Notes under the pieces: generated by a model | The model's database searches: none | Told to the model about the DNA's origin: nothing | Seen by the model: the letters and a program-made list of their open reading frames with translations, nothing else | Translations under genes and position numbers: made by a program | In this document: one piece after another, positions 51,029 to 59,577 of the stretch | Layout: the number at the start of each line of letters is the position of its first letter | Numbering within the stretch: the stretch's first letter is position 1 | Assembly: GCA_004556965.1 (NCBI GenBank) | Contig: SFFE01000002.1 | Location: 248,001 to 312,000, forward strand | DNA length: 64,000 bases | Direction: 5' to 3' | Source of the DNA: Clostridiales bacterium | GTDB lineage: Bacteria > Bacillota > Clostridia > Oscillospirales > Oscillospiraceae

Positions 51029-53028
51029 TCTTTGCTCTGGTCGGCAATCAGAACTGCGGCAAGACGACGCTTTTCAACCAGCTCACCGGCTCGAACCAGC
51101 ACGTCGGCAATTTCCCCGGCGTCACAGTCGAGCGCAAATCCGGCACGGCGCGCTCGCACAAGGACTGCACCATTGTGGACTTGCCGGGCATCTATGCGTT
51201 TCGCCCGTATACGGATGAGGAGATCGTTACACGCGACTTCATTCTGGACGAAAAGCCGGACGGCATTATCAACATCATCGACGCGACGAACATCGAGCGT
51301 AACCTGTATCTGACGCTGCAGCTCATGGAGCTGCAAACGCCGATGGTGCTGGCGCTGAACATGATGGACGAGGTGCGCGGCAACGGCGGCTCGGTGGACG
51401 TCGAGGCGCTGTCGCAGGCGCTGGGCATCCCGGTGGTGCCGATCAGCGCAGTGAAAAACGAGGGTGTGCAGGAGTTGATGGACACTGCCGTGCAGACTGC
51501 GAAGCAGCGTCATCTCCCGCAGGTGACGGACTTTTGCCCGTTCGGCCCCGTGCACCGCTGTATCCACGCGGTCTGTCACATGATCGAGGATCACGCGAAG
51601 GAGATGGGGCTGCCGGTGCGCTTCGCCGCGACGAAGCTGATCGAAAACGACCCCATTCTGCGCGAAAAATTACAGGTACACGATAACGAGCTGGAGGCCA
51701 TGGAGCACGCGGTCGATCAGATGGAGGCCGAGTGCGGTCTGGACCGCAACGCCGCGCTGGCGGACATGCGCTACACGTTTATCGAGGACGTCTGCGCCAA
51801 GACCGTGGTCAAATGTCAGGAGAGCCGGGAGCACCGCCGCAGCGAGCGCATCGACCGCGTCCTGACCGGGAAATACAGTGCCATACCGGTGTTTTTGCTC
51901 GTGATGATGGCCATCTTTTATCTCACGTTCAACGTCATCGGCAAGGTGCTGTCCGACTGGCTTGCCATGGGCATCGACTGGCTCACGGGCGTGGTCGATC
52001 TCGGACTCACGGCCTACGGCATCAACCCGGTGGTACATAGCCTGATCGTGGACGGCATCTTCACCGGCGTGGGCACGGTGCTGTCGTTCTTGCCGATCAT
52101 CGTGACGCTGTTTTTCTTCCTCTCCATTCTGGAGGACACGGGCTACATGGCGCGTGTTGCGTTCGTGATGGATCAGCTCCTGCGCAAGATCGGCCTGTCC
52201 GGCCGCAGCATCGTGCCGATGCTCATCGGTTTTGGCTGCAGCGTTCCGGCCATCATGGCCACGCGCACGCTCTCGTCCGAGCGCGACCGGAAAATGACGA
52301 TTCTGCTCACGCCGTTCATGAGCTGCAGCGCGAAAATTCCGATCTACGGGGTGTTCTCGGCGGCGTTTTTCCCCAGGCATGCGGCGCTGGTGATGATCGG
52401 GCTGTATGTCACGGGCATCCTGGTCGGCATTCTCGCCGCCATGGTGCTGGATCAGACGGCGTTTCGCGGCAACCCCGTGCCGTTTGTGATGGAGCTGCCG
52501 AACTATCGCTTCCCCAGCCTCAAGAGCGTGCTGCTTCTGATGTGGGACAAGGCAAAGGACTTTCTGGAGCGTGCGTTCACGGTCATTTTCGTGGCGACGA
52601 TCGTGATCTGGTTTCTGCAGACGTTTGACACCCGGCTCAACGTCGTCACCGATCAGACGGAGAGCCTGCTCGCCATGATCGGCGCGCTGATCGCGCCCAT
52701 CTTCACGCCGCTCGGCTTTGGAGACTGGCGCGCGGCCACGGCGCTGATCTCCGGGTTTATTGCCAAGGAATCCGTTGTTTCCACGCTCGGCGTGCTGCTC
52801 GGCAGCGCGTCCGATGTGGGCGCTGCGCTGGGCACGATGTTTGCGCCCGTCACGGCGGTGAGCTTCCTTGTGTTCACGCTGCTGTATACGCCGTGCGTCG
52901 CGGCCATTACGGCTGTCCGGCGCGAGCTGGGCTCCGGCTGGAAGGCCGCTGGCGTGGCGCTGCTGCAATGCTGCGTTGCGTGGCTGACGTCGTTTGTCGT
53001 GTATCACGCCATGCTGCTGTTCGTATAA
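51025..53028 (+). CDS. feoB: Ferrous iron transporter FeoB
   Basis: The 667-residue protein imports Fe(II). The N-terminal G domain has GNQNCGKTTLFNQLTG (residues 7-22), FPGVTVERKSG, DLPGIYAF (G3) and the NMMD of ALNMMDEV (G4). A helical spacer, two Gate repeats (GRSIVPMLIGFGCSVPAIMATRTL) and about nine membrane segments follow. It is translationally coupled to feoA; a Cys-rich partner gene follows by 12 nt. Confidence 0.98.
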   Translation: MIFALVGNQNCGKTTLFNQLTGSNQHVGNFPGVTVERKSGTARSHKDCTIVDLPGIYAFRPYTDEEIVTRDFILDEKPDGIINIIDATNIERNLYLTLQLMELQTPMVLALNMMDEVRGNGGSVDVEALSQALGIPVVPISAVKNEGVQELMDTAVQTAKQRHLPQVTDFCPFGPVHRCIHAVCHMIEDHAKEMGLPVRFAATKLIENDPILREKLQVHDNELEAMEHAVDQMEAECGLDRNAALADMRYTFIEDVCAKTVVKCQESREHRRSERIDRVLTGKYSAIPVFLLVMMAIFYLTFNVIGKVLSDWLAMGIDWLTGVVDLGLTAYGINPVVHSLIVDGIFTGVGTVLSFLPIIVTLFFFLSILEDTGYMARVAFVMDQLLRKIGLSGRSIVPMLIGFGCSVPAIMATRTLSSERDRKMTILLTPFMSCSAKIPIYGVFSAAFFPRHAALVMIGLYVTGILVGILAAMVLDQTAFRGNPVPFVMELPNYRFPSLKSVLLLMWDKAKDFLERAFTVIFVATIVIWFLQTFDTRLNVVTDQTESLLAMIGALIAPIFTPLGFGDWRAATALISGFIAKESVVSTLGVLLGSASDVGAALGTMFAPVTAVSFLVFTLLYTPCVAAITAVRRELGSGWKAAGVALLQCCVAWLTSFVVYHAMLLFV

Positions 53029-53040
53029 GGAGGTTCCCCG

Positions 53041-53208
53041 GTGCGTCTTGTGGATATCTTGCTGCTCGCGCTGGTCACGGCGCTCGTCCTTGCCGCTGTC
53101 TGCGCCACGCGCCGGCGCAAAAAACGGGGCAGGCACATCTCCTGCGGCGGCGACTGTACACACTGTGCCATGGGCTGCGCGCAGAAAGAACGGCAACAAT
53201 CGGATTGA
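53041..53208 (+). CDS. FeoB-associated Cys-rich membrane protein
   Basis: A 55-codon gene with GTG start behind AAGGAGG. One N-terminal membrane helix (RLVDILLLALVTALVLAAV) is followed by a basic stretch RRRKKRGR and four cysteines in CGGDCTHCAMGC. The position after feoB and the pattern fit the FeoB-associated Cys-rich family, thought to handle iron next to FeoB. Confidence 0.9.
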   Translation: MRLVDILLLALVTALVLAAVCATRRRKKRGRHISCGGDCTHCAMGCAQKERQQSD

Positions 53209-53213
53209 ATGAG

Positions 53214-53245
53214 AAATCGCCCGGAGCATTAGCTCCGGGCGATTT
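53214..53245. terminator. Bidirectional terminator between feo operon and lipase
   Basis: A 14-bp stem AAATCGCCCGGAGC/GCTCCGGGCGATTT with loop ATTA. It serves the feo operon (plus) and the convergent lipase gene (minus). Confidence 0.88.
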
Positions 53246-53256
53246 GCTGTCTGATG

Positions 53257-55248
53257 TTATTTTGCGACGTTTTCGCAGAAGCGCATGAGGATTGCGGCTG
53301 TCTGTGCGCGGGTTGCATTGCCCAGCGGGTCCAGACAGGTCACGCCGTTGACCACGTTGCCGTTGATAAGACCGGCGCCATTCGCCCAGGTCATGGCATC
53401 CACGGCGTACGCGAGCACCTGATCGTCGTCCGGGAAGACGGAGAGGTCGCCCTTGGCCGACGTGTCAAGCTTCATGACGTCCGCATAGCGGTAGAGCATC
53501 GTTGCCATCTCCTGACGGGTGATTGGGGCTGTCGGGTCGAAGGTGACAGCATCGCGTCCCGTGACGATGCCGGTTTCCGCAGCCCAGGCGACCGCATCCT
53601 TGTACCAGCTCTGGGTCAGGTCGGTGAACGAGCAGGTGCGCGTCGGGGTCGGGCAGCCGTTCTGACGCCAGAGAATGGTGACGAGCTGCGCGCGGGTGGT
53701 AGCGCTGCCCGGCTCGATCGTGGTGGCGCTCGTGCCGTTCAGCATGCCGTTCGCAATGCAGTAGTCCAGACCGGCATGTGCCCAGTCGGTGTATTTCGGC
53801 ATGTCGGTGAACTGCGCGCCGGGGCAGACGTGCGTCTGCGTGCCGCTGTCGGAATCATCGGAGCCGGACTCGACCGGGATGCTCTCCAGCATCTTGGCAA
53901 GCTCAAAGAACTTGGTTTGGAGCATAGTCTTGTTCTGAAACTGGCCGACCATGTTGATGTGGTCCGTGCGGTCGATCTTTTCGATGTAGTTCCAAACGCC
54001 CTTCTGCGTGCCGGCCTGAAACACCATGGTGCCGTCGGACGCAGTGCCATAGTTGATGTTGAATTTGTCGGTGGAGTTTTCGTGCGGCGCAATGGCGGAG
54101 CGGACGCTCACAATGCCGTCATTCTCCCACCAGTCCGGCGTGACCTGCACATGGCCGACCGCGTAGTTGACATGGCTGCCCATGTACGTGGCGCTCTTGA
54201 CCATCATGGGGTTGATGTCTGCGTAGGGGAGATAGTTGTGCGGATAAACGGGGGAGCGGTACGTGTCCGAGCACGCGACAGAGAAGTAGTAAATGTCGTC
54301 CTGCGCCTTGGCGTAGCCGTTCAGCTTCGCCGCGCCATCCACATCGAGATCATAGACGCTCAAGTCGTCGACATGCTCCTCCCAAATACCGCTGTTCATA
54401 ACACGGGTGAAGTAAGAGGCGTAGTCCTCGTTTGCCTGCCGCGTGAGACCCCACTGATCCAGCTTGAAGTCCAGACCAAAGTTCTGCTCGTTGATGTTCA
54501 TGCCGGTCATGGCCGAAAGCATGCCGACGAACTGATGCACCAGCGGCTCCATGCTGCGGTACACCTTCGTGTCATACTGGCTGCCGTCGTGCGGCGTGCA
54601 CAGGGTCGTGATGCTCTCAATCCAGTGGCGGCACTCGCCGGTGAACAGCGGACTGATGCTGCCGTCGGTGGTGGCGTTGACCTCGTCGGGGTCGCCGTTT
54701 TCCAGAAGCTGCGCCAGCATACGGATGGTCTCGCCGCCCATGCTGTGGCCGACGAGGTGAATCTTCAGTGCGCTGTCGGCGTCATTCAGCTCCGGAAGGA
54801 CGCCGGGGAAGGTGCGTCCGTAGCGGGCGTGGCCGTTTTGCGCGGAATGATACTGGCCGTAGTCCACGGTGCCTCCAACCAGATAGGCGTACAGCTCGCA
54901 CGCTCTGTCCCAGTTGCTTGCGACGGGGCCGATGGACGGGGTGTAGACCTCGTAACCGGCGCTGTTGAGGATGTCGCGCAGGCTGCTTGTGCCGCCCCAG
55001 TAGTTCAGGCCGGCAATTTCTCTGCCGCCCCAGCCGAACAGGCCGTGGACCAGCACGATCGGGTAGTGGTTGCTGTCCGCCGCGAGCATTGCCACGGCGG
55101 CATCTTCCGTCAACTCCGTGCTGTCAACCGTTTGCGCTTCGGCGGCTTCGGACGGCATGTCGGCGTCAACTGCAAAGCCGGAAATGCACAGCAGCATGGT
55201 CATGACGAGGAACAGAGAAAGCCCTCTGCACCACTTCTTGTTTTTCAT
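53257..55248 (-). CDS. Secreted lipase with three C-terminal SLH domains
   Basis: The 663-residue protein has a signal peptide (KNKKWCRGLSLFLVMTMLLC), then an alpha/beta-hydrolase domain at about 62-460 like the Geobacillus/Staphylococcus lipases. It shows YPIVLVHGLFGWGG (oxyanion region), the nucleophile Ser169 in GHSMGGE, acid candidate in WWENDGIVS, and catalytic His candidate in RTDHINMVGQF. A Ser/Asp linker leads to three SLH repeats (about 489-663; FTDMP..., FTDLT..., FPDDD...), which bind cell-wall polymers. So it is probably a wall-anchored lipase or esterase. ATG 55248 follows AGGAGGG at 12 nt. Confidence 0.9.
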   Translation of the reverse strand: MKNKKWCRGLSLFLVMTMLLCISGFAVDADMPSEAAEAQTVDSTELTEDAAVAMLAADSNHYPIVLVHGLFGWGGREIAGLNYWGGTSSLRDILNSAGYEVYTPSIGPVASNWDRACELYAYLVGGTVDYGQYHSAQNGHARYGRTFPGVLPELNDADSALKIHLVGHSMGGETIRMLAQLLENGDPDEVNATTDGSISPLFTGECRHWIESITTLCTPHDGSQYDTKVYRSMEPLVHQFVGMLSAMTGMNINEQNFGLDFKLDQWGLTRQANEDYASYFTRVMNSGIWEEHVDDLSVYDLDVDGAAKLNGYAKAQDDIYYFSVACSDTYRSPVYPHNYLPYADINPMMVKSATYMGSHVNYAVGHVQVTPDWWENDGIVSVRSAIAPHENSTDKFNINYGTASDGTMVFQAGTQKGVWNYIEKIDRTDHINMVGQFQNKTMLQTKFFELAKMLESIPVESGSDDSDSGTQTHVCPGAQFTDMPKYTDWAHAGLDYCIANGMLNGTSATTIEPGSATTRAQLVTILWRQNGCPTPTRTCSFTDLTQSWYKDAVAWAAETGIVTGRDAVTFDPTAPITRQEMATMLYRYADVMKLDTSAKGDLSVFPDDDQVLAYAVDAMTWANGAGLINGNVVNGVTCLDPLGNATRAQTAAILMRFCENVAK

Positions 55249-55642
55249 GGTTGATTGAACCCTCCTGATGTGGGCGCAGGCACCCACAGAAATATTTGAT
55301 GCCTGCATCATAAACCAACGCGCACGTTTTGCAATGCACAGCCGCCGGTGCAATGGAACGATTTTGCACAGTTGCGTGCAGGTGTGCAACGCAAACCCGC
55401 CCGGAGCAGACGCTCCGGGCGGGTTTGTCGAACTGCGACTTTTCTGGTAAATGTGCATAATTTTTCCCATAAAATGCAGATACATCGACAATTTTTTCTT
55501 GCTCTACAAGTTTTTGATTGACAGTTTTCCAGCATTTTGTTAAAGTCAAGTTAGAACATTGTATAAAATTAGAATTTATGCATGTTCTGACGATCGAAAC
55601 AGAGGAGGAAACCGCATAGGGAAAATTTGAAAGGAGCATATG
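55249..55642. other. Gap between lipase and amidase genes
   Basis: A 394-nt divergent spacer. It holds GTGGG/CCCAC (about 55271-55288), a 28-nt palindrome at 55396-55423 identical to one at 58204-58231, and an AT-rich part with TTGACA (55518-55523), a 17-nt spacer and TAAAGT (55541-55546) as a candidate promoter for the amidase gene. AAAGGAG at 55630-55636 is its ribosome binding site. No ORF with a start signal was seen. Confidence 0.5.
55396..55423. repeat. 28-nt palindrome, copy 1
   Basis: Stem CCCGCCCGGAGC with its complement, loop AGAC, extended by AAA/TTT. It looks like a terminator but lies between divergent genes where nothing in the window would end. The same 28 bases in the same orientation occur at 58204-58231. 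Confidence 0.75.
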
Positions 55643-57400
55643 ATGAAAAAATTCAAGAAAGCGTTAACTCTGGCATTGATGTGCCTTCTGCTTGCCAATT
55701 GCATCATTCCATGCTTTGCAACAGATCAGGATACCGATGTCGCCGTCATTGGCTCAGCAAGCGCCTCAGACATCGCAGAAATCTCCGAAATTGCGGAAAC
55801 ATACATGCGCAGATATGCGGAAAATACATACATGTATGAATCAAACGATCTCAAAGAATTGACGGTTGCGTCCTTAAGTCCAACCGAGCGGCAGGCGCTT
55901 CAACAGGCGCAGAATACGCTGAGTACCAATGTCAGCGCGAGTTCCAATTTGAATGAAAATTTCAACGCGAGTGCTGACAGTGAAACAAATTTGGCTGTTA
56001 ACACGTTGGACACGATGGATTACACTTTGGAGAAAGCGAACTATCGGAAGAACGTCCGGCAAATGCAAAACATTTTGCGAAAGGACTTTGAAACGTGCTA
56101 TCAGGTCAACCAGATTGAAGTATCAGGCGACTATGCGCGTGTCTGGCTCTCGGAGAACATCGGCTTTTATTACTCGGGACAAACCATTCAGTCGATCATT
56201 TCAGAAGAGTATGAAATCTCGCTTTTCCGTCCGAACGGCGAATGGCTGATTTATAACATCTATACCAAGTATGATGATTTCGACAGCACGAACAAGTTCA
56301 GCGGGTTTAATTCGGCTGAAGCAATTCAGGAATTCAGCGAAATCTACGCAAATCGTGATTCTGGCGATCTCAGCGAAAAAGCTGTCATTGTTTCGGAAGA
56401 GGATGCAAATGCTGAAATTCAGTCTACTGTCTTCATACCGCGAACTTATAACGCGCAAAATGCCGTATATTATGCTTTTACATATTCAAAGCAAAATGTT
56501 GGAAATTTTCGGAGCTATTATAACGGGAATTTCGAGAGTTATGACGGTAGAGGCGGAGATTGCATGAATTTTGCTTCGCAATGCATTTATGCTGGTTTTC
56601 ATGGCAGCAATGCAGTATCGGATATCAATAGCAAATCGTTCCCTCAAGATAATGTTGGTAGTTCCTCGGACACAACGTGGTTTGGCTCACCCGCATCTCA
56701 TTCGTGGATAAGCAATTCTCCTTTTTATAATTACATAACCAAGTCTGCTAGCGATTCCGGGACCCGGATCAAGGGCAGTGTTACCACTTATGGATACAAT
56801 GATTATTATATTACAACGCCGACCAAGCTGCTTGGCGCGGTGATTCAAGTGCCGGGGTCTGCCGGCGACTATCAGCACGCCGTGATTGTAACTGGGCAAG
56901 AGGGAACCGGAAGAGATCAGATACTTATAACTTCACACACGGGGGATCACAAGCATGTCCGGCTAGGAGATCTTTGGGGGACAGGAAAAATTCGGGTGAT
57001 TCTTCCGACGAGTGCGGTTCAGACTGTTTCGTGTACATCCGCAGAGCACTCTTATACATCCATCCCCTATGACAGGGGGCTGGACAGCATCTGTAATATC
57101 TGCGGAACCTCCCGCCTGTTTATCCGAAATACGCTGTTAAACTGTGTACCAGTTGGAACAACGAAAACTCTGACAGCATATCCAAGCGTCCGCTGCTATC
57201 GTATGGCCATGAAAGTCGTGGCGCCAAACGGAGCGGTTTCCTGGCTGGGCGAAGTTGTGAACGATTACAGCTACGCAAAAAACTATACATTTTCACAGAC
57301 CGGTCTGTATACCATTACACTGTACGCGCGCGATGTAAACCCAGATTATTACAGCTGGTCCACGCAGGTTCATCACACCTACACCGTGCGGTGCTATTAA
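55643..57400 (+). CDS. Secreted amidase-domain protein with novel N-terminal domain
   Basis: The 585-residue protein has a Sec signal (KKFKKALTLALMCLLLANC...CFA). Region about 60-230 is an uncharacterised domain containing DTMDYTLEKANYRKNVRQ and ARVWLSENIGFYYSGQTI. About 255-440 is an amidase_6-type (CHAP/NlpC-like) domain with YDGRGGDCMNFASQCIYAG (catalytic Cys) and YQHAVIVTGQEG (His). The end is Ig-like beta strands. The N-terminal domain matches that of the next gene. GC content and codon use are visibly lower than those of all neighbours, suggesting transfer. ATG 55643 is better spaced than 55640. Confidence 0.8.
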   Translation: MKKFKKALTLALMCLLLANCIIPCFATDQDTDVAVIGSASASDIAEISEIAETYMRRYAENTYMYESNDLKELTVASLSPTERQALQQAQNTLSTNVSASSNLNENFNASADSETNLAVNTLDTMDYTLEKANYRKNVRQMQNILRKDFETCYQVNQIEVSGDYARVWLSENIGFYYSGQTIQSIISEEYEISLFRPNGEWLIYNIYTKYDDFDSTNKFSGFNSAEAIQEFSEIYANRDSGDLSEKAVIVSEEDANAEIQSTVFIPRTYNAQNAVYYAFTYSKQNVGNFRSYYNGNFESYDGRGGDCMNFASQCIYAGFHGSNAVSDINSKSFPQDNVGSSSDTTWFGSPASHSWISNSPFYNYITKSASDSGTRIKGSVTTYGYNDYYITTPTKLLGAVIQVPGSAGDYQHAVIVTGQEGTGRDQILITSHTGDHKHVRLGDLWGTGKIRVILPTSAVQTVSCTSAEHSYTSIPYDRGLDSICNICGTSRLFIRNTLLNCVPVGTTKTLTAYPSVRCYRMAMKVVAPNGAVSWLGEVVNDYSYAKNYTFSQTGLYTITLYARDVNPDYYSWSTQVHHTYTVRCY

Positions 57401-57425
57401 ATTTTCTTTGAAAGAGGTGGATGCC

Positions 57426-58175
57426 ATGAAACACGCACGTTACCTTCCCCTGCTGCTGGCGCTGCTCCTGCTGGCGGGCTGTGCCGCGCCAGCGCAGGAA
57501 GCAGTAGAAACACCCACGCCCACGCCGGAACCGACACCGGCCACGACGCCACAGCCCGCGGAAAGCCTGCCGAACGGCTCGCCGGAGCGTGCAGCGGTTG
57601 CGTGGCTGACCGCGATGGCAGAGAATGTGTTTCTCTATACCGGCCATGACCTGCGCGTGGGCAGCGTGGCCGCGCTGACGGACGCAGAACGCGCTGCAAT
57701 TCCCCTGTCCGGCGTTCAATTTGAGGCCATCCTGACAGCGAGCAAGCTGCGTGCCGGCGTAAACTTTGACCCGCCGTACTCGCCACCGCCAGAACCGGTT
57801 ATGCTCCAGATTGAGGACGGCATGGATTATGTGCTGGAGAAAGCAGACTATTTGGCATACAGCCGCGAGAGGCAGAAATCAGTTCACCTGAACTGGCAAG
57901 TTGCTTATGAGGTGGAGGAGATTCACACCAGCGGTGCGTTTGTGCAGGTGATCGTGAATGAGGGTGTTTCCTTTCGGATTCCCGGCGTGGAGTTTGACTC
58001 CACCATGGGGACGCCCTACGAAGTGATTCTCTGGCAGAACGGTGATGATTGGCTGGTTCTGGACGTCACGGCGGACGATAATTTCGACGGTCCGGACAAC
58101 TGGTCGAACTTCAACGCAGAAGCCGCCAAGGCGGAACTGGATGAGATACTGAAGAACGCAAATGTAACGTCATAA
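57426..58175 (+). CDS. Lipoprotein sharing the amidase protein's N-terminal domain
   Basis: The 249-residue protein has a lipoprotein signal (LPLLLALLLLAGCAAPA, lipobox LAGC), a Thr/Pro linker (TPTPTPEPTPATTPQ) and a domain at about 70-249. The domain aligns with the preceding protein: GMDYVLEKADYLAYSRERQ against TMDYTLEKANYRKNVRQ, then an ...EI-x-x-SGAFVQVIVNEGVSF stretch, ...YEVILWQNGDDWLVLDV, and FDGPDNWSNFNAEAAKAELDEI. Its codons are GC-rich like the rest of the genome, unlike the first gene. The GTG/ATG choice is settled by AAAGAGGTGG before 57426. Function unknown. Confidence 0.75.
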   Translation: MKHARYLPLLLALLLLAGCAAPAQEAVETPTPTPEPTPATTPQPAESLPNGSPERAAVAWLTAMAENVFLYTGHDLRVGSVAALTDAERAAIPLSGVQFEAILTASKLRAGVNFDPPYSPPPEPVMLQIEDGMDYVLEKADYLAYSRERQKSVHLNWQVAYEVEEIHTSGAFVQVIVNEGVSFRIPGVEFDSTMGTPYEVILWQNGDDWLVLDVTADDNFDGPDNWSNFNAEAAKAELDEILKNANVTS

Positions 58176-58203
58176 ATCATAATAGAATACTCAAAACAAC
58201 TCA

Positions 58204-58231
58204 CCCGCCCGGAGCAGACGCTCCGGGCGGG
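58204..58231. repeat. 28-nt palindrome, copy 2 (bidirectional terminator)
   Basis: Identical to 55396-55423, including the loop AGAC. Here it stands between the convergent lipoprotein gene and the deaminase gene, where a terminator is expected. Confidence 0.8.
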
Positions 58232-58252
58232 TGGATGCGGTATTCGGATGGC

Positions 58253-58741
58253 TCATTCCGCTTTGGGCTGGATCGACTCGTCGTGATCGATCCATTCCTG
58301 CACATCGACGACGATGATGCCGTCCTCGCCGATGCGGTTGACGACGCGCTTCAGGCCGGAGTTGATAATCATGCGGCGGCACATGGCGCAGGAGGTCGTG
58401 TCGTGCAGCAGCGCGCCGGTCTTCGCGTCGCGGCCGACGAGATAGAGCGTGCCGCCGATCATGTCGCGCCGGGCGGCGGAGATGATGGCGTTGGCCTCGG
58501 CGTGGACGCTGCGGCAGAGCTCATACCGCTGGCCGCTGGGAATGTTCAGCTGCTCGCGGTTGCAGTAACCGAGCGCGGTGCAGTTCACGCGGCCGCGCGG
58601 CGCGCCGTTGTAGCCGGTGGAGAGAATTTCGTCGTTTTTTACGATGATCGCGCCGTACTTCCGGCGCATACAGGTGGAGCGGTTGAGCACCGCGTCCGCG
58701 ATGTCGAGATAATAGTTTTCCTTGTTTACGCGCTGATCCAT
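58253..58741 (-). CDS. dCMP/cytidylate deaminase (ComEB-like)
   Basis: The 162-residue zinc enzyme deaminates dCMP to dUMP for thymidylate supply. Zinc and catalytic residues are in HAEANAI (H and E) and TSCAMCRRMI (two Cys). STGYNGAPRG and an extra cysteine/His set near GYCNRE are also typical of the dCMP deaminase group. ATG 58741 gives MDQRVNKENYY. It is convergent with the lipoprotein gene. Confidence 0.92.
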   Translation of the reverse strand: MDQRVNKENYYLDIADAVLNRSTCMRRKYGAIIVKNDEILSTGYNGAPRGRVNCTALGYCNREQLNIPSGQRYELCRSVHAEANAIISAARRDMIGGTLYLVGRDAKTGALLHDTTSCAMCRRMIINSGLKRVVNRIGEDGIIVVDVQEWIDHDESIQPKAE

Positions 58742-58873
58742 GGACAGCACCGTCCTTTCCGGAGTTGCAATGCTTTGCACTTTTGCATCTAAATTAGTAT
58801 GTTTTGTGCCGTAAGTCAAGGGAAAACTATCTTTCTTCGCTGCATTGTGATATACTTTCCGGCAGGTGATACC

Positions 58874-59500
58874 ATGAAAACGAATTATCAAAAGCAGACG
58901 GACGCGGTGATTGCAGCGCTGCCGGCGGGTGGGAAGCCCCGGCTGCTGCTGCAAAGCTGCTGTGGCCCGTGCAGCAGCTACGTGCTGGAATATCTCACGC
59001 GGTATTTTCGTGTGACGGTGCTGTACTACAACCCCAACATCCAGCCGCGGGAGGAATACGACAAGCGGCTGCACTGGCAGCGGGAGATCCTCGCGCAGCT
59101 TCCCACGCCGGAGGCGGTGGACATGCTGGAGTGCAGCTACGACGGCGCGCACTATGCCGAGGCGGTGCGCGGGCTGGAGCGCGAGCCGGAGGGCGGCGCG
59201 CGGTGCACGGTGTGCTTCCGGCTGCGGCTGGAGGAAACCGCACGGCTGGCGAAGGCGCATGGGTTTGATTTCTTCTGCACGACGCTCACCGTCTCGCCGC
59301 ACAAGGACGCCGAGCGACTCAACGCCATCGGCGCGGAGCTTGCGGCGCAGTACGGCGTGGCGTGGCTGCCGTCGGACTTCAAAAAGCGCGAGGGCTACAA
59401 GCGCAGCATCGAGCTGTCAAAGCAGTACGGCCTGTACCGGCAGGATTACTGCGGCTGCCTGTTCAGCAAACCGGTTGACAAGCCTAGCGAAACCGTGTAA
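58874..59500 (+). CDS. queH: Epoxyqueuosine reductase QueH
   Basis: QueH converts epoxyqueuosine to queuosine in tRNA. The 208-residue protein has the cluster cysteines in LLLQSCCGPCSSYVL, the YYNPNIQPREEYDKR segment, CTVCFRLRLEETA, and the terminal YCGCLFS. ATG 58874 follows a weak AGGTG site. queT lies 77 nt downstream, so both serve queuosine supply. Confidence 0.93.
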   Translation: MKTNYQKQTDAVIAALPAGGKPRLLLQSCCGPCSSYVLEYLTRYFRVTVLYYNPNIQPREEYDKRLHWQREILAQLPTPEAVDMLECSYDGAHYAEAVRGLEREPEGGARCTVCFRLRLEETARLAKAHGFDFFCTTLTVSPHKDAERLNAIGAELAAQYGVAWLPSDFKKREGYKRSIELSKQYGLYRQDYCGCLFSKPVDKPSETV

Positions 59501-59522
59501 AATACGCAGCGCAACTGAATAA

Positions 59523-59570
59523 ACGCAGGTGCCATCACCCTGCGTTCAAAATCAAAAAAATGGGAGGAAG
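59523..59570 (+). promoter_or_regulatory. preQ1-riboswitch-like leader of queT
   Basis: A 7-bp stem ACGCAGG (59523-59529) with CCTGCGT (59539-59545) has a 9-nt loop TGCCATCAC. An A-rich tail (59548-59560) follows, and ATGG (59560-59563) can pair with CCAT of the loop (59532-59535), making an H-type pseudoknot that runs into the ribosome binding site GGGAGG. Size, A-rich tail and the queT target fit class-I preQ1 riboswitches acting on translation. The assignment is from hand-folding. Confidence 0.65.
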
Positions 59571-59577
59571 TCTTGCT

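Noticed and set aside
53254..55254. Long plus-strand open frame opposite the SLH lipase
   Set aside because: Antisense shadow; the lipase on the other strand has signal peptide, catalytic triad and SLH repeats.
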